From positions 1 through 44,502 of the forward strand of contig JAIPFP010000021.1 of NCBI GenBank assembly GCA_021736575.1: 44,502 bases of DNA. The letters run 5' to 3'. Each line of letters begins with the position of its first letter. Positions within the stretch are counted from its first letter, which is position 1. Source of the stretch: Pirellula sp. Lineage in GTDB: Bacteria > Planctomycetota > Planctomycetia > Pirellulales > Pirellulaceae. The notes beneath the pieces are model-generated. The model ran no database searches and was not told where the DNA came from. It saw nothing but the letters and a program-made list of their open reading frames with translations. The position numbers were made by a program, and so were the translations under genes. Positions 8,936 to 16,898 of this stretch are shown piece by piece.

Positions 8936-10021
8936 TCACTGCTGTTTTTCCATAAATAGCTGATCGATGACCACTTGTGTCGCCATGGCGATTTCGCCCC
9001 AATGCGGTTCGAGCTTCTTCGATAGAACGATTTGATTAAATCTCTCAAACATATTGATTTCTTGAGAGGGCGCATACCCGCTGGCGTACTCTTCGACTCG
9101 GATTCGTCGCGTATGCTCTTGCATGTGAAAGTCACACCCATGGATCTCAAACCGAGGATTCTCTAAATCAAATGAAACTTCGCTACCGAAGTTTGGCAGG
9201 ACGAAGTCTTTTAGAAAAATATTTCCATGGGTGCCACTGATGTGCGCCCATTGCTGATTCCCAGTCAGAAACGAACAGTAGAAACTGCCGGTCGACCCGT
9301 TCGCGAAAGCAAGCTCGGCAGAGAAGTCTGCAGGTACGGTCGTTTCGCTGTCGTTCCGTTTCAAACTTTGGATGCAATTGGCAGCAATCTTGGTTGGCAT
9401 CTGCCACTTGTTGGCCCACAGCAAGAATCGGACGCAGTACCAACCTAAATCACCGAGACAGCCAAATGGTTCTAGTTCGCTATCGACACGAATATTGCTC
9501 TTTGAAAAATCGTCTCCTCCAAAGAAGGAAAAGTGGCATGCGATCCTTCGAATATCGCCGATGGATTCGCCATCGTCGAGCGATTGACGGAGCATCCCCA
9601 TTCGGGCGCTGTGCATAAACATTACGCCGTCCATATACTGAACGCCGTTTTGTTTGCAGACCGAAAGAACTTCTTCTAGGTCCCTGGCGGAAAGGGCGGA
9701 AGGCTTCTCAGCCAGCACGTGCTTGCCTCGTTTTGCGGCCGCAATAATCCATTCCTTACGCAAACCGGTCGGAAGTGGGATGTAAACCGCATCGATATCA
9801 GGACGGTCTAGCAAGGCTTCGTAGCTGCCGAAAGCATTTGGCTTTTGACGTTGCGGGCAACTCGATTGGCATTCGTCGATGAATGCGCTGGCGGCTTCTA
9901 GTCGACGACTGGCGACAGCAACCACGGTCCCTGAGCTTGTTTTCGAAATAGCCCGCCAATTTTTTTTCGCAATGGTTGCGGTAGAGAGGATTCCCCATCG
10001 GCATAACGCGGATTCCGACAT
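8936..10021 (-). CDS. Gfo/Idh/MocA family NAD(P)-dependent oxidoreductase
   Basis: A 361-residue dehydrogenase. The N-terminal Rossmann segment reads WGILSTATIAKKNW (residues 9-22), and the family's EKP motif, which carries the catalytic-region Lys, is at 105-107. The C-terminal half has the alternating strand pattern of the GFO_IDH_MocA alpha/beta domain (for example FSFFGGDDF and LGDLGWYCVRFLLW). Members oxidise or reduce sugars, inositols and dihydrodiols; the GILSTA opening recalls the dihydrodiol dehydrogenase branch. No substrate can be assigned. The neighbours do not point to a sugar pathway. Confidence 0.85.
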   Translation of the reverse strand: MSESALCRWGILSTATIAKKNWRAISKTSSGTVVAVASRRLEAASAFIDECQSSCPQRQKPNAFGSYEALLDRPDIDAVYIPLPTGLRKEWIIAAAKRGKHVLAEKPSALSARDLEEVLSVCKQNGVQYMDGVMFMHSARMGMLRQSLDDGESIGDIRRIACHFSFFGGDDFSKSNIRVDSELEPFGCLGDLGWYCVRFLLWANKWQMPTKIAANCIQSLKRNDSETTVPADFSAELAFANGSTGSFYCSFLTGNQQWAHISGTHGNIFLKDFVLPNFGSEVSFDLENPRFEIHGCDFHMQEHTRRIRVEEYASGYAPSQEINMFERFNQIVLSKKLEPHWGEIAMATQVVIDQLFMEKQQ

Positions 10022-10293
10022 TTCATTGACTTTCTGAACGTTCGAGTTGATTTCGGTGGGTTGCCCAGGCTTGCCAGGGACGCTTCAAGCCGCCCGCTAG
10101 CCCCTGGTTACGCAAATTACTGAGACGCTGTGAACTGCTTGAATTGAAATCCACCTTGACCTGAATTGCGCCGCATGGCTATCCTCCGCCCAACCAAGGT
10201 AGGTTTGGTAACTTCGGCAGACGCGGATGCTGTCACAGGATAAACCGAGCGTGTGAGTTTGGCGACCCGTCGTCAACATTGCAACGAACATTC

Positions 10294-10300
10294 AGGAAGG
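10294..10300 (+). promoter_or_regulatory. Shine-Dalgarno before the HTH-receiver gene
   Basis: AGGAAGG directly abuts an in-frame ATG at 10301 and lies 12 bases before a second ATG at 10313. The first spacing is too short for initiation, so 10313 is preferred, although the spacing there is on the long side. Confidence 0.5.
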
Positions 10301-10312
10301 ATGATTCCCCCA

Positions 10313-10903
10313 ATGTCCAGCACAAAAACTGTTTTTACGACCGGCGAGGCCGCCAAGATTTGCAAGGTTAGCCAACAAACAATTATTCGTTGTTTCGACA
10401 ATGGATCGTTGAAGGGCTTTCGCGTGCCAGGCAGCCGATTTCGCCGCATTCCCCGCGATCAACTCTTTGTCTTTATGAAGGACAATGGCATCCCAACGGA
10501 TGCTCTCGAAAGCGGAAAGAAAAAATTGCTTATCGTCGATGACGATCAGGATTTGGTCGATCTCATGTACGACACTTTTGAGCGAGATGGTCGATTCGAC
10601 ATCCGAACGGCCAACAACGGATTCGATGCAGGCATGCAGGTCAAAGAATTCCGTCCAGACGTCGTCGTCTTGGATGTGATGCTCCCCGACATTAATGGCC
10701 GGGAGGTTTGCCAGCGTGTCCGAGGCGATCGAACCATGGATTCGGTCAAAATTCTCTGTATCTCGGGAATGGTCGAACAAGACAAAGTCACCGAGCTCCG
10801 CGCATCGGGAGCCAACGATTTCATGCAAAAACCTTTTACGACCGACCGGCTGCTCGATCGCGTATGCGATTTGTTAGAAATCGATCGACCCGTCGCAATC
10901 TAA
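10313..10903 (+). CDS. HTH (excisionase/MerR-like) - receiver fusion regulator
   Basis: A 196-residue regulator with an N-terminal winged-helix DNA-binding module (residues 7-52, TTGEAAKICKVSQQTIIRCF then FRVPGSRFRRIPRDQL) of the excisionase/MerR type. It is followed by a complete receiver domain (about 70-190). Phosphorylation residues are intact: acidic triad D76-D78, acceptor D121 in VVVLDVMLP, and K173 in QKPF. The order is DNA-binding first and receiver second, the reverse of OmpR or NarL regulators. The gene is alone, with no histidine kinase in view. Its stop is followed directly by a cluster of hairpins. Confidence 0.88.
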   Translation: MSSTKTVFTTGEAAKICKVSQQTIIRCFDNGSLKGFRVPGSRFRRIPRDQLFVFMKDNGIPTDALESGKKKLLIVDDDQDLVDLMYDTFERDGRFDIRTANNGFDAGMQVKEFRPDVVVLDVMLPDINGREVCQRVRGDRTMDSVKILCISGMVEQDKVTELRASGANDFMQKPFTTDRLLDRVCDLLEIDRPVAI

Positions 10904-10910
10904 GGAGAGC

Positions 10911-10970
10911 CGTAGGATGGGACCAATGTCCCGTCCGTTGATTGGTTCGGGACAATGGTCCCAAACTACG
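10911..10970. repeat. long imperfect palindrome (stem of about 20 bp)
   Basis: CGTAG (10911-10915) pairs with CTACG (10966-10970). Inside it, GGGACCAATGTCCC (10919-10932) pairs at 13 of 14 positions with GGGACAATGGTCCC (10949-10962) around a 16-base loop. There is no T-run, so it does not look like an ordinary intrinsic terminator, although it sits 8 bases after the HTH-receiver stop codon. Confidence 0.75.
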
Positions 10971-10991
10971 ACTGGTATCTTTCGCCTAAAG

Positions 10992-11012
10992 CGGATCGGC
11001 GCGAGCCGACCG
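10992..11012. repeat. short palindrome, 8-bp stem with one bulge
   Basis: CGG-A-TCGGC (10992-11000) pairs with GCCGA-CCG (11005-11012) around a GCGA tetraloop, with A10995 bulged. Second of four adjacent hairpins. Confidence 0.6.
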
Positions 11013-11043
11013 TTGAATTTCGAAGGTATTTGCGAATCCTCAC

Positions 11044-11064
11044 CGGACAGCTTGCGCTGTTCCG
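11044..11064. repeat. short palindrome, 8-bp stem with one bulge
   Basis: CGGACAGC (11044-11051) pairs with GCTG-T-TCCG (11056-11064) around a TTGC loop, with T11060 bulged. Third of four adjacent hairpins. Confidence 0.6.
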
Positions 11065-11069
11065 CTGCA

Positions 11070-11090
11070 AGCCACTTCTCCGAGGTGGCT
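11070..11090. repeat. short palindrome, 8-9 bp stem
   Basis: AGCCACTT (11070-11077) pairs with GAGGTGGCT-type sequence ending at 11090, with one T-G wobble and a three- to five-base loop. Fourth of four adjacent hairpins. Confidence 0.6.
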
Positions 11091-11258
11091 ATTTTCGTTT
11101 GTGCACAATCGGCTCGCAAACTTTCTTTCCAAAACTTTGCCAATCCAATTCGCTGTGACCAAAGGTGTCCAGCTCTTCCCGATCATTCAGTGTGTCGCAA
11201 CGGTCTTGGTGCTCACCAAGCCATCCGAAACACCGAACGAAATGACGAGAATTGGATC

Positions 11259-11561
11259 ATGGCAGTAGCAACTCAAACCGCGCCTGTATTTGTCCAGCAA
11301 GCATTCCAATGGGATGATGCTGAATCGGCATCCTCGTTTTCCTCCAACGGACGAGCCACCACGGTCGCTGATTCCGAAACGACTCGCAATTCAACCATTC
11401 GCCCGTCATCCCGGCCAGCCATCACCGTTCCGACATTTCGAACCAATTCCTCGGCTCGCCGCGGTCGATGCGAACATGTGGGCGGGATGTTGGCTACCGT
11501 GCTCGAGCGTTATGGCATTGGGCTGGATCAATTAATCGCAGAGATCGATCGCCAGAAATAA
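11259..11561 (+). CDS. small hypothetical protein
   Basis: A 100-residue protein not assigned to a family. The first 70 residues are Ser/Thr/Ala-rich and probably disordered. The last 30, with GGMLATVLERYGI followed by LDQLIAEIDRQK, form a likely amphipathic helix pair and look conserved in style. There is no signal peptide or membrane segment. The start at ATG 11259 is chosen because upstream codons in the same frame run through the hairpin cluster. The Shine-Dalgarno is weak. Confidence 0.55.
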   Translation: MAVATQTAPVFVQQAFQWDDAESASSFSSNGRATTVADSETTRNSTIRPSSRPAITVPTFRTNSSARRGRCEHVGGMLATVLERYGIGLDQLIAEIDRQK

Positions 11562-11599
11562 TGGTTGAACGTACAACAAAGCCCAATTTCGCAAATTGC

Positions 11600-11688
11600 G
11601 TTTAACCGTTAGCCGTAGGCGTACGTTCATGGTAGTGAGTACGCCTTAGGCTGACGGTTAAACAAACAGGCTAACGGTTAAACAAACA
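11600..11688. repeat. palindromic repeat with 20-bp tandem tail (family R1, full copy)
   Basis: A 25-base arm (11600-11624) pairs with 11639-11663 with three mismatches around a 14-base loop. The right arm runs into two tandem 20-base units (11649-11668 and 11669-11688) that differ at one base. The minus-strand version of its right half recurs at 32284-32327, so this is a dispersed element rather than a private terminator. Confidence 0.75.
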
Positions 11689-11767
11689 ACGGAACGGTAC
11701 TGCGTTTTACCGATCATTCCTCGCCAATCGCCCGTTCTGCTGATACCATAGTGGTAATTGTTGGAGG

Positions 11768-11790
11768 CCTGAACTCGGGGCGAGTTCAGG
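11768..11790. promoter_or_regulatory. perfect hairpin in the mnmG leader
   Basis: CCTGAACTC (11768-11776) and GAGTTCAGG (11782-11790) form a perfect 9-bp stem with a GGGGC loop, ending 36 bases before the mnmG ATG. It could be a leader structure or an operator. No T-run follows, so termination is unlikely. Confidence 0.5.
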
Positions 11791-11826
11791 TTGAAAAAGA
11801 ACTTAACGGGATTGTACACTTAGGAA

Positions 11827-13698
11827 ATGAATCGATACGAGTACGACGTGATTGTCGTCGGAGCAGGCCATGCCGGAACGGAGGCTGCTGCGGCTGCGGC
11901 TCGACTTGGCGCCCGTGTGGCTTTGCTTACAGGCAATCTTGATACTGTCGGCCAAATGAGTTGCAATCCTGCCATCGGTGGAGTTGCCAAAGGTCAGATT
12001 GTTCGTGAGATTGATGCACTTGGCGGATTGATGGGAGAAACCATCGATCGCACGGGAATTCAGTTCCGTTTGCTCAATAGCCGCAAAGGTCCGGCGATGC
12101 ATTCGCCTCGGGCTCAAGCGGACAAAAAAGCATATCAATTCGAGATAAAACGACGTATTGAGGAAACACCCCAACTCGATCTTCGACAAGAGTTAGTCGA
12201 AGACTTGATCAGCGAGACGATCGATGGCGAAGAACGCATTCTTGGCGTAAAGGTTCGCGGAGATGCGTTCTATTATGCCCGAGCCGTTGTTCTGACAACA
12301 GGCACATTCCTGCAAGCCATCATGCATACAGGCGAGGCCAAGACAGCGGGCGGTCGAGCAGGCGAGGGAACCACCTCCGGTATTAGCCATGCCCTTTTGC
12401 GTCTCGGGTTTCGAGTGCAACGATTCAAAACAGGTACTCCAGCGCGACTGAACGGGCGAACAATCGATTATTCGAAAACGGAAATTCAACCCGGTGACGA
12501 ATCGCCGCAACCCTTTTCATTCATGTCGGACGCGTTGCCCGGTCCGCAAGTGCCTTGCTGGATCACTTATACCAATGAGTCCGTTCACGCCTTGATCCGC
12601 GCCAATTTGCATCGTGCACCGATGTACACGGGCCAAATCAAGTCGACCGGCCCACGCTATTGTCCTTCGATCGAGGACAAAGTGGTTCGTTTCGCGGACA
12701 AGGACCGTCATCAGTTGTTCCTCGAACCCGAGGGACGCAACACCCTTGAGATCTACGTAAACGGCATTTCGACCTCCCTGCCCCGCGACGTTCAAGATCA
12801 AATGATGCGCATGATTCCAGGTTTGGAAAACGCCCAAATCATGCGTTATGGCTATGCCGTCGAATACGATTTTTGCCCACCCGACCAGCTTCAGCCATGG
12901 TTCGAAACCAAATCCGTCCAAGGGCTCTTCTTTGCCGGTCAAATCAATGGCACAACCGGCTACGAAGAAGCGGCCGCTCAAGGCTTGATAGCAGGCGCAA
13001 GTGCCGCCCTCCGATTGCAAAACAAGGATGGACTTGTTTTGGGTCGCGAGTCGGCATACATGGGAGTACTCGCCGACGATCTTGTGACATGTGGCGTCGA
13101 TGAACCCTATCGCATGTTTACCAGCCGAGCCGAGTATCGCATGATGCTCCGTCAAGACAACGCAGACCGCAGGCTTACGCAACTCGGATTCTCGCTCGGA
13201 CTTGTCGATCAAGCTCGCTTTGACCGCTTCACTTCCAAGTTAATCGCCATCGATTCTGCAACCAAGGCTCTGAACCAATTGCGAGTCGAAGGGGTGCCAG
13301 CCGACAAGTACCTTCGCCGTCCAGAAATCACGTGGGCGGAATTGGTCCAGATGTTTCCGGAAACGCTAGGATCGATTTCGCCGGAGATCGCTCAACAAGT
13401 CGAATACGATTCCAAGTATTCCGGTTACATCGCCCGTCAACAAATTCAAGTGGACCGTCAAAATCGAATGGCGGACAAAGTTATACCCAAACACTTCAAT
13501 TACGATTCCATCATCAGCATGCGAGCCGAGGCCAAACAAAAACTTGGCAAGATTCGTCCGATTAACTTGGATCAGGCAGGGCGAATCAGCGGTATTACGC
13601 CAGCCGATATCTCCTTGGTGTTGGCCTATATCGAAAACCCAAAGCTGGCGCGACATAAGCCCATTGCAATCGCTTCGACCGGAGCAGAACCCGAATAG
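11827..13698 (+). CDS. mnmG: tRNA uridine-5-carboxymethylaminomethyl modification enzyme MnmG
   Basis: A 623-residue FAD protein that, with MnmE, modifies U34 in the wobble position of certain tRNAs. The FAD-binding motif VVGAGHAGTEAA is at residues 10-21. The family hallmarks GQMSCNPAIGGVAKGQIVRE and the later FFAGQINGTTGYEEAAAQG are intact. The C-terminal MnmE-interacting domain is also present (YSGYIARQQIQVDR then LARHKPI). Length is normal. mnmE is not in the window. The stop TAG abuts the ATG of the next gene. Confidence 0.97.
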   Translation: MNRYEYDVIVVGAGHAGTEAAAAAARLGARVALLTGNLDTVGQMSCNPAIGGVAKGQIVREIDALGGLMGETIDRTGIQFRLLNSRKGPAMHSPRAQADKKAYQFEIKRRIEETPQLDLRQELVEDLISETIDGEERILGVKVRGDAFYYARAVVLTTGTFLQAIMHTGEAKTAGGRAGEGTTSGISHALLRLGFRVQRFKTGTPARLNGRTIDYSKTEIQPGDESPQPFSFMSDALPGPQVPCWITYTNESVHALIRANLHRAPMYTGQIKSTGPRYCPSIEDKVVRFADKDRHQLFLEPEGRNTLEIYVNGISTSLPRDVQDQMMRMIPGLENAQIMRYGYAVEYDFCPPDQLQPWFETKSVQGLFFAGQINGTTGYEEAAAQGLIAGASAALRLQNKDGLVLGRESAYMGVLADDLVTCGVDEPYRMFTSRAEYRMMLRQDNADRRLTQLGFSLGLVDQARFDRFTSKLIAIDSATKALNQLRVEGVPADKYLRRPEITWAELVQMFPETLGSISPEIAQQVEYDSKYSGYIARQQIQVDRQNRMADKVIPKHFNYDSIISMRAEAKQKLGKIRPINLDQAGRISGITPADISLVLAYIENPKLARHKPIAIASTGAEPE

Positions 13699-14991
13699 AT
13701 GCCGAGCGCCATCATCATTGGAGCGGGTCTTTCAGGATTGACCGCTGCTCGCAAGTTGCATCGATCCAATTGGTCCGTCCGTCTGCTTGAGACTCGCGAT
13801 CGAATCGGTGGCAGAATCCAGACAGATGCGGTGGATGGCTTCATGCTTGACCACGGTTTTCAAGTCTATTTGACTGGTTACAAAATGGCTGGGCAAGAGC
13901 TCGATTTGCCTTCGTTGAAACTGGGTGCATTTCCGGCTGGAGCGCTCATTCAAACCAACGGCAAACGCTATCGAGTCTGCGATCCGCTACGATCGCCTTG
14001 GTATATGGCTCCCAAGCATGCCATCGAAACGATGCTTGCACCGGTTGGTTCGTTTGCGGATAAATGGAATATCGCCAAATTCCGCCAACGCGTTTGCAGT
14101 GCAGATGAAGTTCAAATGCTTGGCGTACAACAAGTGACGGCTCGCGCCCGGCTTGAGCAAATGGGTTTTTCCAACCTCATCATCGAGAAATTCTTCCGTC
14201 CTTTCTTTGGCGGGATTTTTCTGGACAAATCCCTGAGTGTGTCCGCAGGCTTGATGGAATTCGTGTTCCGGACATTTAGCCAAGGATTCGCAGCGTTGCC
14301 TGGAAACGGTATGCAAGCCATACCTGATCAGATCGCTTCCTCGCTACCATCGGAAACGATTCAGCTCAATACGACGGTGGCAAGCGTTGAAGCGGATCAT
14401 CTAGTCCTTTCCACTGGCGAGCTTCGTACAGCGGATTGCATTATCATCGCTACCGAAGAGCCTACCGCAAGGCGACTGCTGAACTCTAATACTGGATCGA
14501 TGAAACAAGAAGCTGCGCAGGTAGCGTGCGCTTCGACAAGCTGCCTTTACTTTTCAGTTGAAAACCCACCGATTCGTGAAGCCACGTTGGTGCTGAACGG
14601 AGACGGCGAAGGCATCATTAATAATCTCTGTTTCCCAAGCTTTGCCCAGCCAACTTACGCACCTGTTGGGCGAGCTCTATTGAGCGTGAGTACAATCGGT
14701 CACATCGAGCCAACTGGAGAGGCTTTATTGGATTCCGTCATGAACCAGCTTGCGGACTGGTTTGGACCATCTGCGAGAACGTGGCAACACTTACGGACCT
14801 ATCGAGTTCCATATGCATTGCCAAACCAGTCCCCCGAGAATCTCGCAACGCGTTCCGTTCATTCGAGATTGAGCGAACGAGTTTATCGATGTGGCGACTA
14901 TTGCGAATCGGGAAGCATCGAAGGAGCAATCCAAAGCGGCCTCAAGGTTGCCGACTTAGTAATCCGGAAGAGCGAGTCACTCACTTTGTAG
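13699..14991 (+). CDS. FAD-dependent amine-oxidase / protoporphyrinogen-oxidase-like protein
   Basis: A 430-residue flavoprotein. The N-terminal dinucleotide motif IIIGAGLSGLTAARKL and the following ETRDRIGGRIQT are typical of the amine oxidase / phytoene desaturase superfamily. A C-terminal FAD motif reads VYRCGDYCESGSIEGAIQSG. The substrate is not identifiable; squalene, carotenoid and porphyrin enzymes all share this layout. The ATG follows the mnmG stop with no gap, so it should be translationally coupled to mnmG. No Shine-Dalgarno of its own was seen. Confidence 0.8.
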   Translation: MPSAIIIGAGLSGLTAARKLHRSNWSVRLLETRDRIGGRIQTDAVDGFMLDHGFQVYLTGYKMAGQELDLPSLKLGAFPAGALIQTNGKRYRVCDPLRSPWYMAPKHAIETMLAPVGSFADKWNIAKFRQRVCSADEVQMLGVQQVTARARLEQMGFSNLIIEKFFRPFFGGIFLDKSLSVSAGLMEFVFRTFSQGFAALPGNGMQAIPDQIASSLPSETIQLNTTVASVEADHLVLSTGELRTADCIIIATEEPTARRLLNSNTGSMKQEAAQVACASTSCLYFSVENPPIREATLVLNGDGEGIINNLCFPSFAQPTYAPVGRALLSVSTIGHIEPTGEALLDSVMNQLADWFGPSARTWQHLRTYRVPYALPNQSPENLATRSVHSRLSERVYRCGDYCESGSIEGAIQSGLKVADLVIRKSESLTL

Positions 14992-15101
14992 CAATTCGAG
15001 CCATACCCACAATTTGACTCGTATGCTTTGTGTACAATTCACGTTGGTAGGACCATTCGACAAACTCAACACATTACTCTTGCAGCAAAGTACCCAAGTT
15101 T

Positions 15102-16793
15102 ATGCGTGGCATCGACCTTGATTCTTTTTCTCAGCATTGCGGGGCGATTCGGTTGGACGATCGATCCCGACGATGCAAAGTCAGCGGAGTTGTAGCGAGA
15201 CTACGATTCGTGGTCGTAATTGTTTTATTCTTCATTGTGGGCAACACGTCATTACTTTCCCAACAGGTCTCGGATCGATACGCTCAAATCCCTGGGGACT
15301 CGTTGAGTATCACGTCCATCGATTTCGAAACGATTCGAAACCTCAAAGAACTGGAAATGGTGCCTTGGGAGATTCTTGCTGCATTTGGCAAGCAGGAATT
15401 GGGAATCGACCCGATGTTGATCTCAACCATAGATTTCACGAGTGGCCTACCCAGTCTCAACGGTCTTGAATTTGGGATTGTTATTAGAACGAAAGCGCCT
15501 GTTGATATCGCGCAGCTCAACGGTCGTCTTTTTTCGGATATGACGCGCGCGCCTAAGAACCAAAACATGAAAGTACGAAGCCTTAACGACGCGCCTGCCA
15601 AGGTCGTCCAGTTAGAGCCGCTAACGGTTATGGTTGGCTCGGAGGGAACGCTGCGACGCATGCTTGCCGGCAAAGTCCAGACGAGCAAGACGATTGAGTT
15701 GATTGGCAAGTCGAAATACCCATTCCGATCGATCACAGCCATCGAACCATTGCGACCAATCATCGAAGGAGCCCTGGCGGATGCGAGCGGCGCGATCCCT
15801 CCCCAGTTCTTGTCTGACCTTCAAGTGGTCGCGGACGAACTGTCGTACATTCAAACCGAGAGCAGCGTCGGCTTATCCGCCGAAGTCGTTCTCAAATTAG
15901 GTGCCAGAGACAAGGACTCCATCGAGAGACTCGTGATCTCCCTTGAACGGCTACGAAAGAACGGCCTTGTATTCGCCGAAGCGATGGTCAAACAACAAAT
16001 TCAGAACGACCGTCAAATGACGCCAGAAGTGAAAACGGCAGCCTTGCAATACGTCCAGCGAATGAAAGGATTCCTGGCAACAGCGGATCTGTGGAACGTC
16101 GTCGGGGACGAGATTGTTATGGACGGGAGAGTCGCCTATTCCGTTCCGACCATAGGTGTTTTGGTCGGCTTGCTTCTGCCTGCTGTGCAAGCGGCTCGGG
16201 AAGCTGCGCGGCGGATGAGTTCGCAGAACAACATGAAGCAGATCATGCTTGCAATGCTTAACCACGAATCTGCCTTCAAGCAATTCCCAGCTCGAGCAAC
16301 CCGCGACGCCGATGGCAAGCCGCTGCTAAGTTGGAGAGTCAAGATCCTGCCGTTCCTAGAGGAAAACGGTCTTTATCAAGAATTCCATCAGGACGAACCA
16401 TGGGACAGCGAGCACAACATCAAGCTACTTGAGAGGATGCCCGCTGTTTATAAGCATCCTAGCTATGTTGGGCCAGAAGGCCACACGGTCTACTTGGTGC
16501 CCTATCAAAAAGGGAATGTTTGGACTTCGGCGAAACCTCAAATAAGAAACATCACGGACGGTACGTCGAACACGATTGCATGCTTTGAAACCAACGATGA
16601 GCATGCCGTTCCTTGGTCGAAACCGGACGATATCGATTTGGACCAAGATGACATTTTCGATTTTTTCCGTTTCGGCGCTTCCAACGTCGGGATGTTTGAT
16701 GGCAGTGTCCGAGCGATTGCACCCTCGATCGATCCGGTTGTCTTGAAGGCAATGATGACAAGCGCGGGAGGCGAAGTTGTGCAACTGCCTTAG
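15102..16793 (+). CDS. exported DUF1559 protein with long N-terminal domain
   Basis: A 563-residue protein. A hydrophobic segment at about 35-54 looks like a signal anchor. Residues 55-345 form a domain I do not recognise. At 355 the typical planctomycete pilin-like helix LLLPAVQAAREAARRM begins, and the DUF1559 (SBP_bac_10) domain follows with its end motif GMFDGSVRAI. In most DUF1559 proteins this helix lies directly at the N-terminus. Start 15102 is the longest option; a TTG at 15153 would give a more ordinary signal peptide. DUF1559 function is unknown. It is convergent with the hydrolase at 16899. Confidence 0.85.
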   Translation: MRGIDLDSFSQHCGAIRLDDRSRRCKVSGVVARLRFVVVIVLFFIVGNTSLLSQQVSDRYAQIPGDSLSITSIDFETIRNLKELEMVPWEILAAFGKQELGIDPMLISTIDFTSGLPSLNGLEFGIVIRTKAPVDIAQLNGRLFSDMTRAPKNQNMKVRSLNDAPAKVVQLEPLTVMVGSEGTLRRMLAGKVQTSKTIELIGKSKYPFRSITAIEPLRPIIEGALADASGAIPPQFLSDLQVVADELSYIQTESSVGLSAEVVLKLGARDKDSIERLVISLERLRKNGLVFAEAMVKQQIQNDRQMTPEVKTAALQYVQRMKGFLATADLWNVVGDEIVMDGRVAYSVPTIGVLVGLLLPAVQAAREAARRMSSQNNMKQIMLAMLNHESAFKQFPARATRDADGKPLLSWRVKILPFLEENGLYQEFHQDEPWDSEHNIKLLERMPAVYKHPSYVGPEGHTVYLVPYQKGNVWTSAKPQIRNITDGTSNTIACFETNDEHAVPWSKPDDIDLDQDDIFDFFRFGASNVGMFDGSVRAIAPSIDPVVLKAMMTSAGGEVVQLP

Positions 16794-16806
16794 AAGTCCA
16801 AAACAT

Positions 16807-16862
16807 AGTCGCCTTTCGCTCCGCGAAAGCAGCGTTGACGACGTATCTTTCGCGGATAGGCT
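16807..16862 (+). repeat. palindromic intergenic element, family R2 copy A
   Basis: CTTTCGC (16813-16819) and GCGAAAG (16823-16829) form a perfect stem with a TCC loop. The core TTTCGCTCCGCGAAAG is followed after a spacer by ATCTTTCGCGGA. The same order of blocks occurs on the minus strand at 21429-21475. It lies between two convergent genes and might also end transcripts, but it has no T-run next to the stem. Confidence 0.65.
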
Positions 16863-16898
16863 GTGATTTTTTGGATGGACCACTTTTTATCGGTTGCC

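Larger units (their letters stand above)
10904..11258. other. 355-base intergenic region built of stacked hairpins
   Basis: No gene is supported here. An open frame continuing upstream of 11259 runs through the palindromes and has no protein character. Four separate imperfect palindromes occupy 10911-11090 (listed individually). The remaining ~170 bases before ATG 11259 show no strong structure and should contain the promoter of the small gene at 11259 if it has its own. Confidence 0.6.

Noticed and set aside
10917-11258. N-terminal extension of the small protein at 11259
   Set aside because: It would translate the hairpin cluster; the sequence has no protein-like conservation pattern.
11600-11688. 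CRISPR-like array
   Set aside because: Only two direct 20-base units in immediate succession without spacers; palindromic arm structure explains them better. No cas genes nearby.
12517-13212. 231-codon minus-strand frame inside mnmG
   Set aside because: mnmG motifs are complete across the region and the antisense frame lacks recognisable features.
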